From NCBI GenBank assembly GCA_027314845.1, contig DAHVAA010000033.1, positions 1 through 11,719 of the forward strand: a DNA stretch of 11,719 nucleotides, read 5' to 3'. Positions within the stretch are counted from its first letter, which is position 1; each line of letters begins with the position of its first letter. The position numbers were made by a program, and so were the translations under genes. The notes under the pieces are model-generated. The model was not told the DNA's origin and did no database searches. It was given only the letters and a program-made list of their open reading frames with translations. Shown piece after piece: positions 1 through 6,305 of the stretch. Source of the stretch: Thermoplasmata archaeon. GTDB lineage: Archaea > Thermoplasmatota > Thermoplasmata > UBA184.

Positions 1-341
1 CCGCGCAGGGCGTGATCGTGAACGGCACGGCCGTGCCCGCGGTGGACTTCCTGCTCAGCCCTTCGTCCGGCGGCGGAGGCGGCAATGGAACGACCTACCA
101 GGTGACCGGCCGGGTCGTGAGCGAGAACGGCACCGCGATCGGCGGAGCGACCCTATCGTACTCCGGGAGCGGGCTCTCTGGCCACGTTCTGACGAACCGG
201 GCCGGTTACTTCGCCGTGGAGCTTCCGAACGGAACGTACTCGCTGACGGCCTCGGCGACGGGCTGCCTAGACGTGTCGAAAACGGTCACCGTGTCGGGGA
301 GCAACACCCTCGCGGGCCGGTTCACTCTTTCCTCCGGTTGA
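1..341 (+). CDS. C-terminal part of a surface/secreted protein with carboxypeptidase-regulatory-like domain (5' truncated)
   Basis: The reading frame is open from the left edge (first full codon at position 3) and stops with TGA at 339-341, so only about 112 C-terminal residues are present. A Gly-rich linker (GGGGGNG) separates the end of one segment (VNGTAVPAVDF) from a beta-sandwich module: VTGRVVSENGTAIGGATLSY, then TNRAGYFAVELPNGTYSLTASATG. The pattern 'G.V.d..G.pi.gA.v...........T..dG.f...lp.G.Y.l.as..G' is the signature of carboxypeptidase-regulatory-like (CarboxypepD_reg, transthyretin-like) folds. These occur in tandem in archaeal and bacterial surface proteins, where they serve as adhesive or structural modules. 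The segment before the Gly linker looks like the end of a similar upstream repeat. No membrane anchor or sorting signal follows the last domain. The enzymatic or binding part, if any, lies outside the window. Confidence 0.75.
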   Translation, partial: AQGVIVNGTAVPAVDFLLSPSSGGGGGNGTTYQVTGRVVSENGTAIGGATLSYSGSGLSGHVLTNRAGYFAVELPNGTYSLTASATGCLDVSKTVTVSGSNTLAGRFTLSSG

Positions 342-746
342 TGTGGAGCGACGTCCCGTCGCGAGGCCGCAGTACGCCGAAAGCCGCTGACCCTTTCTTG
401 CCGGAGCGACCGCCCCTTGGGCGACCCGATCGCTCAGTCTTGGGGAATGCCGCCCGACCCGGTCGTCTCGCCGATGAGGCGCCCGACGGACCGAGACCCG
501 CAGGGTGGCGACGGACGGCGCCCCCGTCGGTCCTTCGGAGCGGCTCTCGGAAGGGCCGAAAGGGCGCTGGGCCCGTCTCCCGGGCGCTGGCATCCGCAAC
601 CGGGGTAGCGGCCCGGGCGGGCTGAAACCGGCGCCGCGAGACGGACCGCCGCTCCTTGAGGCCCTTGCTTCGCTCTCCGAGGTCGCCGAAACGATTATGC
701 CCGGTCGGGTCGCTTTTCAATGCCAGGGTTGGCCTTTTCTCACTGC
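342..746. other. Gene-free, GC-rich intergenic region
   Basis: About 400 bp between the surface-protein stop and the next credible start. Short open frames exist on both strands, but their translations are Arg/Pro/Gly-rich with no recognisable fold and no Shine-Dalgarno site, as expected by chance at this GC content. The region holds inverted repeats, for example 488-494 with 527-533 (7 bp) and 537-544 with 648-655 (8 bp). I see no hallmark of tRNA, SRP RNA or RNase P RNA. The right end (about 690-721) is locally AT-richer and probably carries the promoter of the next gene. Confidence 0.5.
714..721 (+). promoter_or_regulatory. Possible TATA-like element for the 747 gene
   Basis: TTTTCAAT lies 26-33 nt upstream of the ATG at 747, the distance expected for an archaeal TATA box driving a leaderless transcript. 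It sits in one of the few AT-rich patches of a GC-rich intergenic region. The match to the TTTATCC form seen elsewhere in the window is poor, so this is tentative. It favours the start at 747 over the ATG at 720, which would lie inside or at the edge of this element. Confidence 0.3.
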
Positions 747-2294
747 ATGCCGGACGAATCCGACACCGACCGCATCCTGAAGGAGCGGGAGCGACGTCGA
801 TCGCTCGAGCGGGAGCGGATCGAGGAAGCTCGCCGCGCACGAGAAGCGGAACTGGACCGACTCGAGGCCTTCGAGCGCCGGGCGGCCTCGGACGCCTCTC
901 CGGCCGCCGCGCCGAAGGTCGTGATCCGGCCCGTTGCCTCGCCGGCCGAGGTCGAGGGTAGCCCCCCTCCTTCCGACGCTCGGGTCCCGTCGGCGAACGA
1001 GCGGGAAGTCGGTGGGCGAATCGTTCCGCCAGCCGCTGCGGGTCTCTTGGACACCGACCCTACCGAACGGTTCGACCTCGAGAACCTGAACATGCTCCGG
1101 CTTTCCGGCCTTGCGAAGGCGGTCGGGAATGACCCGACGCTCCTCGGGAGCCTCTCGGCGCGGGCTGACGAGCTGATGCTCCGGATCAAGCAGGAGGTTG
1201 ATGACCCGCTGAGCGCGGGAGCATTCCTGCGGGAGTTGGTGCGCCGTTGGTACCTCGAGAGCCCGGTTGCCCCGGAATGGGCGCACCGGATGTCGGAGCG
1301 CTGGGCCGGTCTCTTTGCCGACTCGCGGATCAGCGGGGGGCGGCTCCAGCGGTGGATCAACCGACGGCTGTACGAATTCCGGAGCCAGGCCGTGCAGACC
1401 GGACCGGTGCGGCTCCGCGTCGCCCGGGCGCTCCGTCGGGAGCGGTCGGTCGAGGCCGCACTCGCTCGAACCCCCGCCCAACAGATCCACGCGGAGGTCG
1501 CCCAGGCGATCCTGGACGATCTCGCTACCCACTCCCGCCAGGGGGAGTCGCCACTGCCACTGGTCCGGCTGAGCGAGCTCGCGGTCCGACGGCAGGTGAC
1601 GACCGTGAACGACTCGCTCGCGATGCTGTTCAACGCTCCGGAGTCCGGACCGTTCGTGCTCCTACATCCGAACCGGTACCCCGACTGTGAGGAGCTGGTG
1701 CTCCGACCGCCGAACCCGGGGAGCACGGGAGCTGCGCTCGCGTTCAGCCTGGGGCCGGGCAGGTTGGTCCGCAAGGGCGGAGGTCGGGGCCGGCCGGGCG
1801 CGGAGACCGAGCCCGAGCGAGGTCATGCCGACGCGGCGGCGGACGCGTTCGAGGCGCCCGGCGACATCGACCCGGCGACCGTGTGGGAGGCCGCTTCGGT
1901 CGACGCCGCAGGGTGGCACCGTATCTTCGAGGAACTGCGTCGGGAGCGAAGACGGCTGGAGGCACCCCCCAAGGACTACCGGGGTCGACCGTCGTACGGG
2001 GCATTGCGAGAGCTCTTGCTCGCGGACGGCGGTGCGCGTCGTTCGTTCCTCGCCGTCAAGTGGCGCGGCCGACCCGCCGGTCTCCCGATCCTCGTGCAGT
2101 TGCTGCAGAAGGGAACCTTGGCTCCCGAGGTCTCCACCGACCACGAGTACCTCGAGGCGGAGCTGGGGGAGTTGGCCCAAGGCGACCCTGGGTGGAATCC
2201 GCCGGACGGGCGCTGGAACTTTCCCGGTTGGACCGTGGTCCGGGAGGGCGGCCACCGCGAAGGCTTCCGGTTCCGGGCGGAACCGGTGGGCTGA
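747..2294 (+). CDS. Hypothetical protein with N-terminal charged coiled coil
   Basis: 515 residues; I recognise no family. Residues about 8-46 form an uninterrupted Arg/Glu-rich helix (RILKERERRRSLERERIEEA and onward) that should be a coiled coil. A Pro/Ala/Ser-rich linker follows to about residue 105. The rest looks globular: a mainly helical region (about 110-260), a segment around 265-320 (RLSELAVRRQVTTVNDSLAM, then FVLLHPNRYP) that could be a winged-helix-like unit, a Gly/Arg/Glu-rich linker (about 340-370), and a C-terminal domain (about 375-515) ending in WNPPDGRWNFPGWTVVREGG. No signal peptide or membrane segment is visible, so it is probably cytoplasmic. The ATG at 747 is preferred over one at 720 because a TATA-like patch lies 26-33 nt upstream of it and the coiled coil follows directly. 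The gene converges on the GTPase operon, 57 bp away. A functional link is possible but is not shown by gene order. Confidence 0.75.
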   Translation: MPDESDTDRILKERERRRSLERERIEEARRAREAELDRLEAFERRAASDASPAAAPKVVIRPVASPAEVEGSPPPSDARVPSANEREVGGRIVPPAAAGLLDTDPTERFDLENLNMLRLSGLAKAVGNDPTLLGSLSARADELMLRIKQEVDDPLSAGAFLRELVRRWYLESPVAPEWAHRMSERWAGLFADSRISGGRLQRWINRRLYEFRSQAVQTGPVRLRVARALRRERSVEAALARTPAQQIHAEVAQAILDDLATHSRQGESPLPLVRLSELAVRRQVTTVNDSLAMLFNAPESGPFVLLHPNRYPDCEELVLRPPNPGSTGAALAFSLGPGRLVRKGGGRGRPGAETEPERGHADAAADAFEAPGDIDPATVWEAASVDAAGWHRIFEELRRERRRLEAPPKDYRGRPSYGALRELLLADGGARRSFLAVKWRGRPAGLPILVQLLQKGTLAPEVSTDHEYLEAELGELAQGDPGWNPPDGRWNFPGWTVVREGGHREGFRFRAEPVG

Positions 2295-2351
2295 AACGTC
2301 CCCGCCCCCCGCAGGATCGGCAAAACCGCTCGCGATGCGGTGGGGAACCGG

Positions 2352-3308
2352 CTACGGGGCCCCGACGCCCGGCTCGTCGCTTTCCGTTTCGCCCGACGAA
2401 CGGTGCGCCGCGCTCGCGAGCGACTCGATCAATCCGCGATACTCTTCGAACGGATACTCCGGCTCCCAGCCCCCCCACGGCGCGAGGGACCGGCGAGCGA
2501 CGCGGGCTCCGTCGGCCGCGGGTTCGGTCTTGAGACCGCTGTAGAACCACCGCTGCGGAAGGATGCGAATCCCCGAGGGCTTTTCGGGGGCGAAGAGGAA
2601 TGCGTGGACTTGGGGGAGATACCGGGCCACGAGCCGCGCCCCCCACGCCGTACGTTCGGCTTGCCGCCGACCCGGACCGGGGGCGGGTGGGAGACCCAGC
2701 TCGTTCCGGGCGTCCGGTGCAAAGCGGTCGAACTTCGTGAGAACAAAGATGACCTCGAGGACCCGGTCGCGCCGGTGCGGAAGCGCCGCGCGGTATCGCG
2801 CGACGACCGACAGGGCCGTGGCGAGATGACGGTCGTAGCGGGCGAGCAGCTTGCTGCGGGGGTCCTCGGGCGCATCGACCAGGCGCGAAGCGTCGACCAG
2901 AGCGAGGACCACGCGGCTTCCGAAGAGCCGCCGGGTCGTCGCTTCCAGCACCGCGTCGTGCTCGGCGAGTTCGGCGACCTCCTGCGCGGCGAGTCCACCG
3001 ACCTGGACCCGGACGGTCTCGAACCCATCCCGGGCCGGCGCTGTCCGACCGAGCCCGGTGAGCCGGCCGGGCCGGAAGGCGAGCACGAAGGTGGCCGGGT
3101 GCTCGTCCCAGTTCACCTCGGCCCCCGGGAACCGGCCCGCGCCGAGCTCCCCGTAGATCGCCTCGAGCCGGCGGATCGTCTCCCGCTCGGCGGAGAACCG
3201 GAAGGTGTCCTCCGACTCGGTCCCGTAGCGAAGTTGGGCGGTGTAAAGCAAACCGACGAACGTGGTCAGCCCGGACCCGAGGTCCCCGAGGATCAGTGCG
3301 GAGCTCAC
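2352..3308 (-). CDS. GTPase-like protein with degenerate nucleotide-binding motifs (predicted pseudo-GTPase)
   Basis: 318 residues, starting at GTG 3308-3306, the only start codon in frame after an upstream stop at 3380-3378. That start puts the first beta strand at the same place as in the upstream paralogue. The two proteins align along their length: ILGD....TTF.GLLY.AQ..YGT near the N-terminus, RFPGA at residues 59-63, WFYSGLKTE (254-262) versus YFFSWVKTE, and YPFEEYRGLIE (285-295) versus FSYDDYVAFIE. The catalytic motifs differ. The P-loop reads GDLGSGLTT, with Leu14 where the paralogue has the essential Lys, and the switch II Asp and Gly are replaced (VGGLAAQ at 103-109). The G4 motif TKFD (191-194) is kept. 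Known biology: loss of the Walker A Lys normally abolishes phosphate binding. Inference: it is a catalytically dead partner that may form a heterodimer with the active GTPase. It is the last gene of the operon. Confidence 0.85.
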   Translation of the reverse strand: MSSALILGDLGSGLTTFVGLLYTAQLRYGTESEDTFRFSAERETIRRLEAIYGELGAGRFPGAEVNWDEHPATFVLAFRPGRLTGLGRTAPARDGFETVRVQVGGLAAQEVAELAEHDAVLEATTRRLFGSRVVLALVDASRLVDAPEDPRSKLLARYDRHLATALSVVARYRAALPHRRDRVLEVIFVLTKFDRFAPDARNELGLPPAPGPGRRQAERTAWGARLVARYLPQVHAFLFAPEKPSGIRILPQRWFYSGLKTEPAADGARVARRSLAPWGGWEPEYPFEEYRGLIESLASAAHRSSGETESDEPGVGAP

Positions 3309-3365
3309 CGTCAGCTGCCTACTCGCCGTTTCCTTCGTGCGTCGTCCGGCCGGTGGCCCCGCCTT

Positions 3366-3387
3366 GCCCGCGTCCCCCTAAGCGGGC
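3366..3387 (-). other. Intercistronic stem-loop
   Basis: A perfect 6-bp GC stem (GCCCGC at 3366-3371, GCGGGC at 3382-3387) with a 10-nt loop lies in the 82-bp gap between the GAP1-N-like gene and the pseudo-GTPase gene. It starts just after the upstream stop codon. It could attenuate transcription or act as an mRNA processing or stability element that sets the ratio of the last protein to the others. No T-rich tract follows, so it is not a convincing terminator. Confidence 0.3.
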
Positions 3388-3390
3388 CCA

Positions 3391-4206
3391 CTATGTTGCC
3401 GCGAACGCCTCGGCGACACGGCTGTACACGGGGTTCTTCCCCCGGACCGGTGGGAGAGCGGGCTGGTCGATGCTCGCATCGAGCAGGGTCCAGGAGCCGT
3501 CGGCCCGGACGCCCCGCGAGGAGATCGCGAGGCGGAAGTGATTCATGGCGCTCAAGGTCGGTGCGTCGCTGATCGCCGGGAAGAGGGGGATCTCGCCGCC
3601 CGCGTGCAGCAGTTCGACGAGGCGGAAGAGCAGCTCGTTGCGATACTGGTGCGTGCTTCCGCGGCAAAGGACCAGCGTCCGACCCTGACGGTCGGCGAGG
3701 AACCGACTGACCAGCGTGTCGACCGCCGCCTTGGTGATCAACCGGCGGAGCCCCACCCCCGCGACCTCGCGGGGGAGCTCGGGCGGCCGTCTCCGGACCG
3801 TCAGTGGGTCGATGCGGCCGCTCGCCTTCGGGTTGTGTCGGTCGTAGTCGAGGACCGCCGTCTCGATGTCAAAGAGAGTGACCTCCCCCGACCGCAGCGC
3901 GGCCCCCGGGATCACGACCGTGTGGTTCGCGATCGTGGGGCGGTTGTACTCGTCCGCCACGCCCCGCCCGAGGATCGACAAGAGGACCTCGTCGTTCGCG
4001 GGCGCCGGATGGATCATCCGCGCGTCGATCACGGTCCCCCCGTTCGCGGTCTTCTCGACCCGAACCGGCGTGAAGTGGCTCTCGAGATAGCGCGAGTAGA
4101 GCGGGCCGTTCAGCCCGAGCGACTCGGCCTTCGTGCCGTACCCCTTCTCGTGGCTGGCGCCGTAGATCCAGTGCTCGAGCGCGAGCGTCGTTGCGGGATC
4201 CTCCAT
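3391..4206 (-). CDS. GAP1-N-like GTPase-associated protein
   Basis: 271 residues from the ATG at 4206-4204. The N-terminus reads LEHWIYGASHEKGYGTKAES (residues 10-29), followed later by IANHTVVIP (92-100) and FDIET (112-116). An opening 'Q/H.iYg....GY...a.S.gl' with a downstream 'H.vvip' is how I remember the GAP1-N domain of GTPase-associated protein 1, found beside TRAFAC GTPases in predicted bacterial conflict or signalling systems. The assignment is from memory of the pattern, so it is moderate. The protein lacks the length for the middle and C-terminal domains of full GAP1 proteins. There is no signal peptide or membrane segment. The ATG at 4206 is chosen because GAGGAGGT lies 7 nt upstream. 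A GTG at 4263-4261 would add 19 residues and overlap the upstream stop by 4 nt (GTGA). Lying between the two GTPase genes, it is likely their physical partner or regulator. Confidence 0.8.
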   Translation of the reverse strand: MEDPATTLALEHWIYGASHEKGYGTKAESLGLNGPLYSRYLESHFTPVRVEKTANGGTVIDARMIHPAPANDEVLLSILGRGVADEYNRPTIANHTVVIPGAALRSGEVTLFDIETAVLDYDRHNPKASGRIDPLTVRRRPPELPREVAGVGLRRLITKAAVDTLVSRFLADRQGRTLVLCRGSTHQYRNELLFRLVELLHAGGEIPLFPAISDAPTLSAMNHFRLAISSRGVRADGSWTLLDASIDQPALPPVRGKNPVYSRVAEAFAAT

Positions 4207-4213
4207 GCGGTGT

Positions 4214-4221
4214 ACCTCCTC
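4214..4221 (-). promoter_or_regulatory. Strong Shine-Dalgarno site that decides the start of the GAP1-N-like gene
   Basis: On the minus strand this reads GAGGAGGT, complementary to the archaeal/bacterial 16S 3' end, with a 7-nt spacer to the ATG at 4206. It is one of the best ribosome-binding sites in the window and supports this start over the upstream GTG at 4263. Confidence 0.65.
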
Positions 4222-4259
4222 GCTTCCTTCCGTTCCGGCTCCGCGTTCCTCGTACTTGC

Positions 4260-5279
4260 TCACGCGGTCGCCGCGGTCGGCGGGGTCTGGAGCGTCGTCT
4301 GCTCCACGATCTCGTCGGGGACCTTGTTCGCGACGTCGCGGAAGTGCTCGATGAACGCGACGTAGTCGTCGTAGGAGAAGTCCGGTTCGGCGCCGCCGTC
4401 CGCCGAGAAGCCCTTGCGCACGATGCGCGGCGCCCCGACCGGCTGCATCCCCGCCTCGGCGGTCTCCGTCTTGACCCAGCTGAAGAAATACGCCGCCTGG
4501 TCGAAGTTGACGCCGGCGACCTTCCCGCCTCGGATCTGGGAGAGCGTCTGCGGCATGAAGACGCGCAGCAGCGCCTCGGCGTACTCCTTGCGTCGACGCT
4601 TCTGGTCTCCGGTGGGGACACCGCGGTGGAGCCCCAGCTTGACGAGCACCTCGTCACGGACCGAGTCGAACTTGGAGAGCACGATCGCGGGGTAGATCAC
4701 CGGGTTCCCGACGCTGAGGCCCTGGGTCTTCATCCGCGAGAACTCCTGCCGCTTGTAGGTCTGGAGCGAGACGAGGAGCGACGCGACCTCGCTGTCGTAC
4801 TTCAGCATCTGGCGGAAGACCGGGGAGTCGATCTCGGTCGTCATCTTGCTGCAGTCGACCAAGATCACGACGACGTGGCTCTTCAGCAGCTGCTGGATGA
4901 TCGGACTCGCGGCCACGCCGGACTCGATGAACTCCTGGACATCCTCGCCCGAGACATCGTACGCGGCGAAGGAGAGCTTCGCGAACGGGTTCACCCAGTT
5001 CTTGTCCTTGAGCGCGGCGGGCAGCCGGCCGGAGATCGGCTTTCTGTAGCCGAAGACGAACCCGATCTCGGTCATCTCGTCCTTGAGCGTGGCGCCCGGG
5101 AACCGGGCGTCCTTCATCCCTTCGTAGACCTGGCTCATCAGCCGCAGGGACTGAAGGGGCGCGTGGAAGCGGAACGAGTCGAGTACCCGTGTTCCGTACT
5201 TCACCTGGGCCGCGTAGAGGAGGCCCAGGAAGGTCGTCTTTCCGCAAGCTCGGTCTCCCAAGATCGCCGCTGGACACAT
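4260..5279 (-). CDS. P-loop GTPase with intact motifs (double-GTPase-like)
   Basis: 339 residues. The G1/Walker A motif GDRACGKTT is at 8-16 (Lys14). A DxxG-type switch II (YDVSGED, Asp108-Gly111) is followed by a hydrophobic strand ending in Asp (VVVILVD, 136-142) and a G4 motif SKFD (202-205). This is the order of a TRAFAC-class GTPase, and the G4 Asp indicates guanine specificity. The C-terminal half (FFSWVKTE at 265-272, FSYDDYVAFIE at 301-311) is shared only with the pseudo-GTPase downstream and not with Ras-like proteins I know. There is no membrane segment or obvious lipidation signal. The start is preceded by AAGGAGAG (5291-5284), and the gap to the flotillin-like gene is only 27 bp, so the two are co-transcribed. 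Family knowledge: paired GTPases beside GAP1 genes have been called 'double-GTPases'. Membership here is inferred from motif layout and context. Expected role: a nucleotide-switched regulator, possibly recruited to membrane by the SPFH protein. Confidence 0.88.
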   Translation of the reverse strand: MCPAAILGDRACGKTTFLGLLYAAQVKYGTRVLDSFRFHAPLQSLRLMSQVYEGMKDARFPGATLKDEMTEIGFVFGYRKPISGRLPAALKDKNWVNPFAKLSFAAYDVSGEDVQEFIESGVAASPIIQQLLKSHVVVILVDCSKMTTEIDSPVFRQMLKYDSEVASLLVSLQTYKRQEFSRMKTQGLSVGNPVIYPAIVLSKFDSVRDEVLVKLGLHRGVPTGDQKRRRKEYAEALLRVFMPQTLSQIRGGKVAGVNFDQAAYFFSWVKTETAEAGMQPVGAPRIVRKGFSADGGAEPDFSYDDYVAFIEHFRDVANKVPDEIVEQTTLQTPPTAATA

Positions 5280-5283
5280 GGTT

Positions 5284-5291
5284 CTCTCCTT
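5284..5291 (-). promoter_or_regulatory. Shine-Dalgarno site of the active GTPase gene
   Basis: The minus strand reads AAGGAGAG with its GGAG core 6 nt from the ATG at 5279. It lies in the 27-bp gap after the flotillin-like stop codon, consistent with internal translation initiation within one operon mRNA. Confidence 0.6.
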
Positions 5292-5306
5292 CTCTCCTGA
5301 GTTCGT

Positions 5307-6305
5307 TCAGTCCACCGTGGGCTGGAACTCCCGCGCTTCCGCAGGTACCCGGGTCGCGTACGCCGTCCGGGTCGTGCGGGGCGGGAGGCTACCCTCTGTG
5401 GAATCGTCAAGGGCCGCGGGGTCTCCGTCGGCCGGGATCTCCCACTCGGCGGTCCCATAGCCGAGCGGGGTGTCGAAGATGGACGCGGGCCGAGCCCCCG
5501 GACCAAGAGCCGGGCGGTCGCCGGCAGATCGGATCGGCTCCGCGGCGAGCGATGAGAGGTCCCGCTCGGCGGCGGCGATGCGAGCGTCCAACCGCTCGAG
5601 CAGCCTCGCGAGGGCGATAGCACCGGCTTCCGACCCGGAGGGCACCATCGGCCCGGCCTCGGTCGGGGTCCCGGTCGAGGTTGTGGGAACGATGCGGTGG
5701 AGCTCGGTCACGGAGAGGCTCCGGACCGTGAGGCCCCAGCCGACCAGGTCCGGGGCGACGGAAGCCTGGATCTCGGCGGCCAGCCGCTCCCAATCCGGTT
5801 CCGCCGTCGCCGCCCGCAGCCGGGCGAGGACTGTCGGCACGACGGCCTCGACCGCCTGTCGGACGATCCTCCGCACCTCTTCGTCGTCCTTTCCGAGCAG
5901 GTTCTCGGCCGCGGTGGCGAGAAGTCCGGGTTCGGCGGGGATCTTGGTCGCGATACGGAGACGTACCTCCCAGCCGGAGGCGTGCGTCCCCTGGAGCGAC
6001 TGCACGGCGCGGACCGTGAGGTCCGTGACGACCGGTTCGAGCGAGAGATGGCCCACGGCATGGTTCCATGGGGCCACGAACGCCTTGCCGCCCACGATGA
6101 TCCGCGCGCGCCGCACGACCACCTCGCCGGGGCGCCCTCGAGGGTCGGGCGTTGCAGAGGAGTGGTGCCCACCGAAGAGCACCAGGGCTCGATTCGGCGG
6201 AACCGCGAGGTGGAAGCGGCCCGAAAGCGCCCATAGAGCGCCGCCGAGCGCGGCGGAGCCGATCGCGGACTCGGCGACGGGAAGGATCAGGTCGTAGAGC
6301 CCCAT
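5307..6305 (-). CDS. SPFH/flotillin-like membrane protein
   Basis: 332 residues. A moderately hydrophobic N-terminal segment (about 6-27) is followed by VPPNRALVLFGG (35-46), which is the opening of SPFH/flotillin domains ('vpp...lvv.G'). Next come an Arg-Val strand and GGKAFVAPW (72-80, matching the 'GG.afv.P' motif), SLEPVVTDLTVRAVQSLQG (88-106) where flotillins have 'sL....v.t.dg', LLATAAENLLGKDDEEVRRI (128-147) resembling the flotillin 'AAe.lLgk..eei', and DLVGWGLTV (186-194) matching the 'dL..wGi.v' end of the domain. The long Glu-Ala coiled coil of true flotillins is missing. Only a short helix (about 228-256) and a Pro/Gly-rich disordered tail follow. Flotillins scaffold membrane microdomains through oligomerisation. 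Here the protein heads an operon with two GTPase-family proteins and is the likely membrane anchor of the complex. The ATG at 6305-6303 has only a weak upstream GGGCGG as ribosome-binding site. Confidence 0.82.
   Translation of the reverse strand: MGLYDLILPVAESAIGSAALGGALWALSGRFHLAVPPNRALVLFGGHHSSATPDPRGRPGEVVVRRARIIVGGKAFVAPWNHAVGHLSLEPVVTDLTVRAVQSLQGTHASGWEVRLRIATKIPAEPGLLATAAENLLGKDDEEVRRIVRQAVEAVVPTVLARLRAATAEPDWERLAAEIQASVAPDLVGWGLTVRSLSVTELHRIVPTTSTGTPTEAGPMVPSGSEAGAIALARLLERLDARIAAAERDLSSLAAEPIRSAGDRPALGPGARPASIFDTPLGYGTAEWEIPADGDPAALDDSTEGSLPPRTTRTAYATRVPAEAREFQPTVD

Noticed and set aside
717..1774. Minus-strand frames of 271 and 344 codons opposite the coiled-coil protein gene
   Set aside because: Arg/Ser-rich shadow translations with no motif. 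The plus-strand frame has a coherent coiled coil, linkers and globular segments.
2340..3572. 410-codon plus-strand frame opposite the pseudo-GTPase gene
   Set aside because: It spans two minus-strand genes and their spacer, has Pro/Arg/Gly-rich composition, and would overlap genes with proven paralogy.
4191..5300. 369-codon plus-strand frame opposite the active GTPase gene
   Set aside because: Low-complexity Arg/Leu/Asp-rich translation without motifs. The minus strand has unmistakable G1, DxxG and SKFD motifs and a Shine-Dalgarno site.
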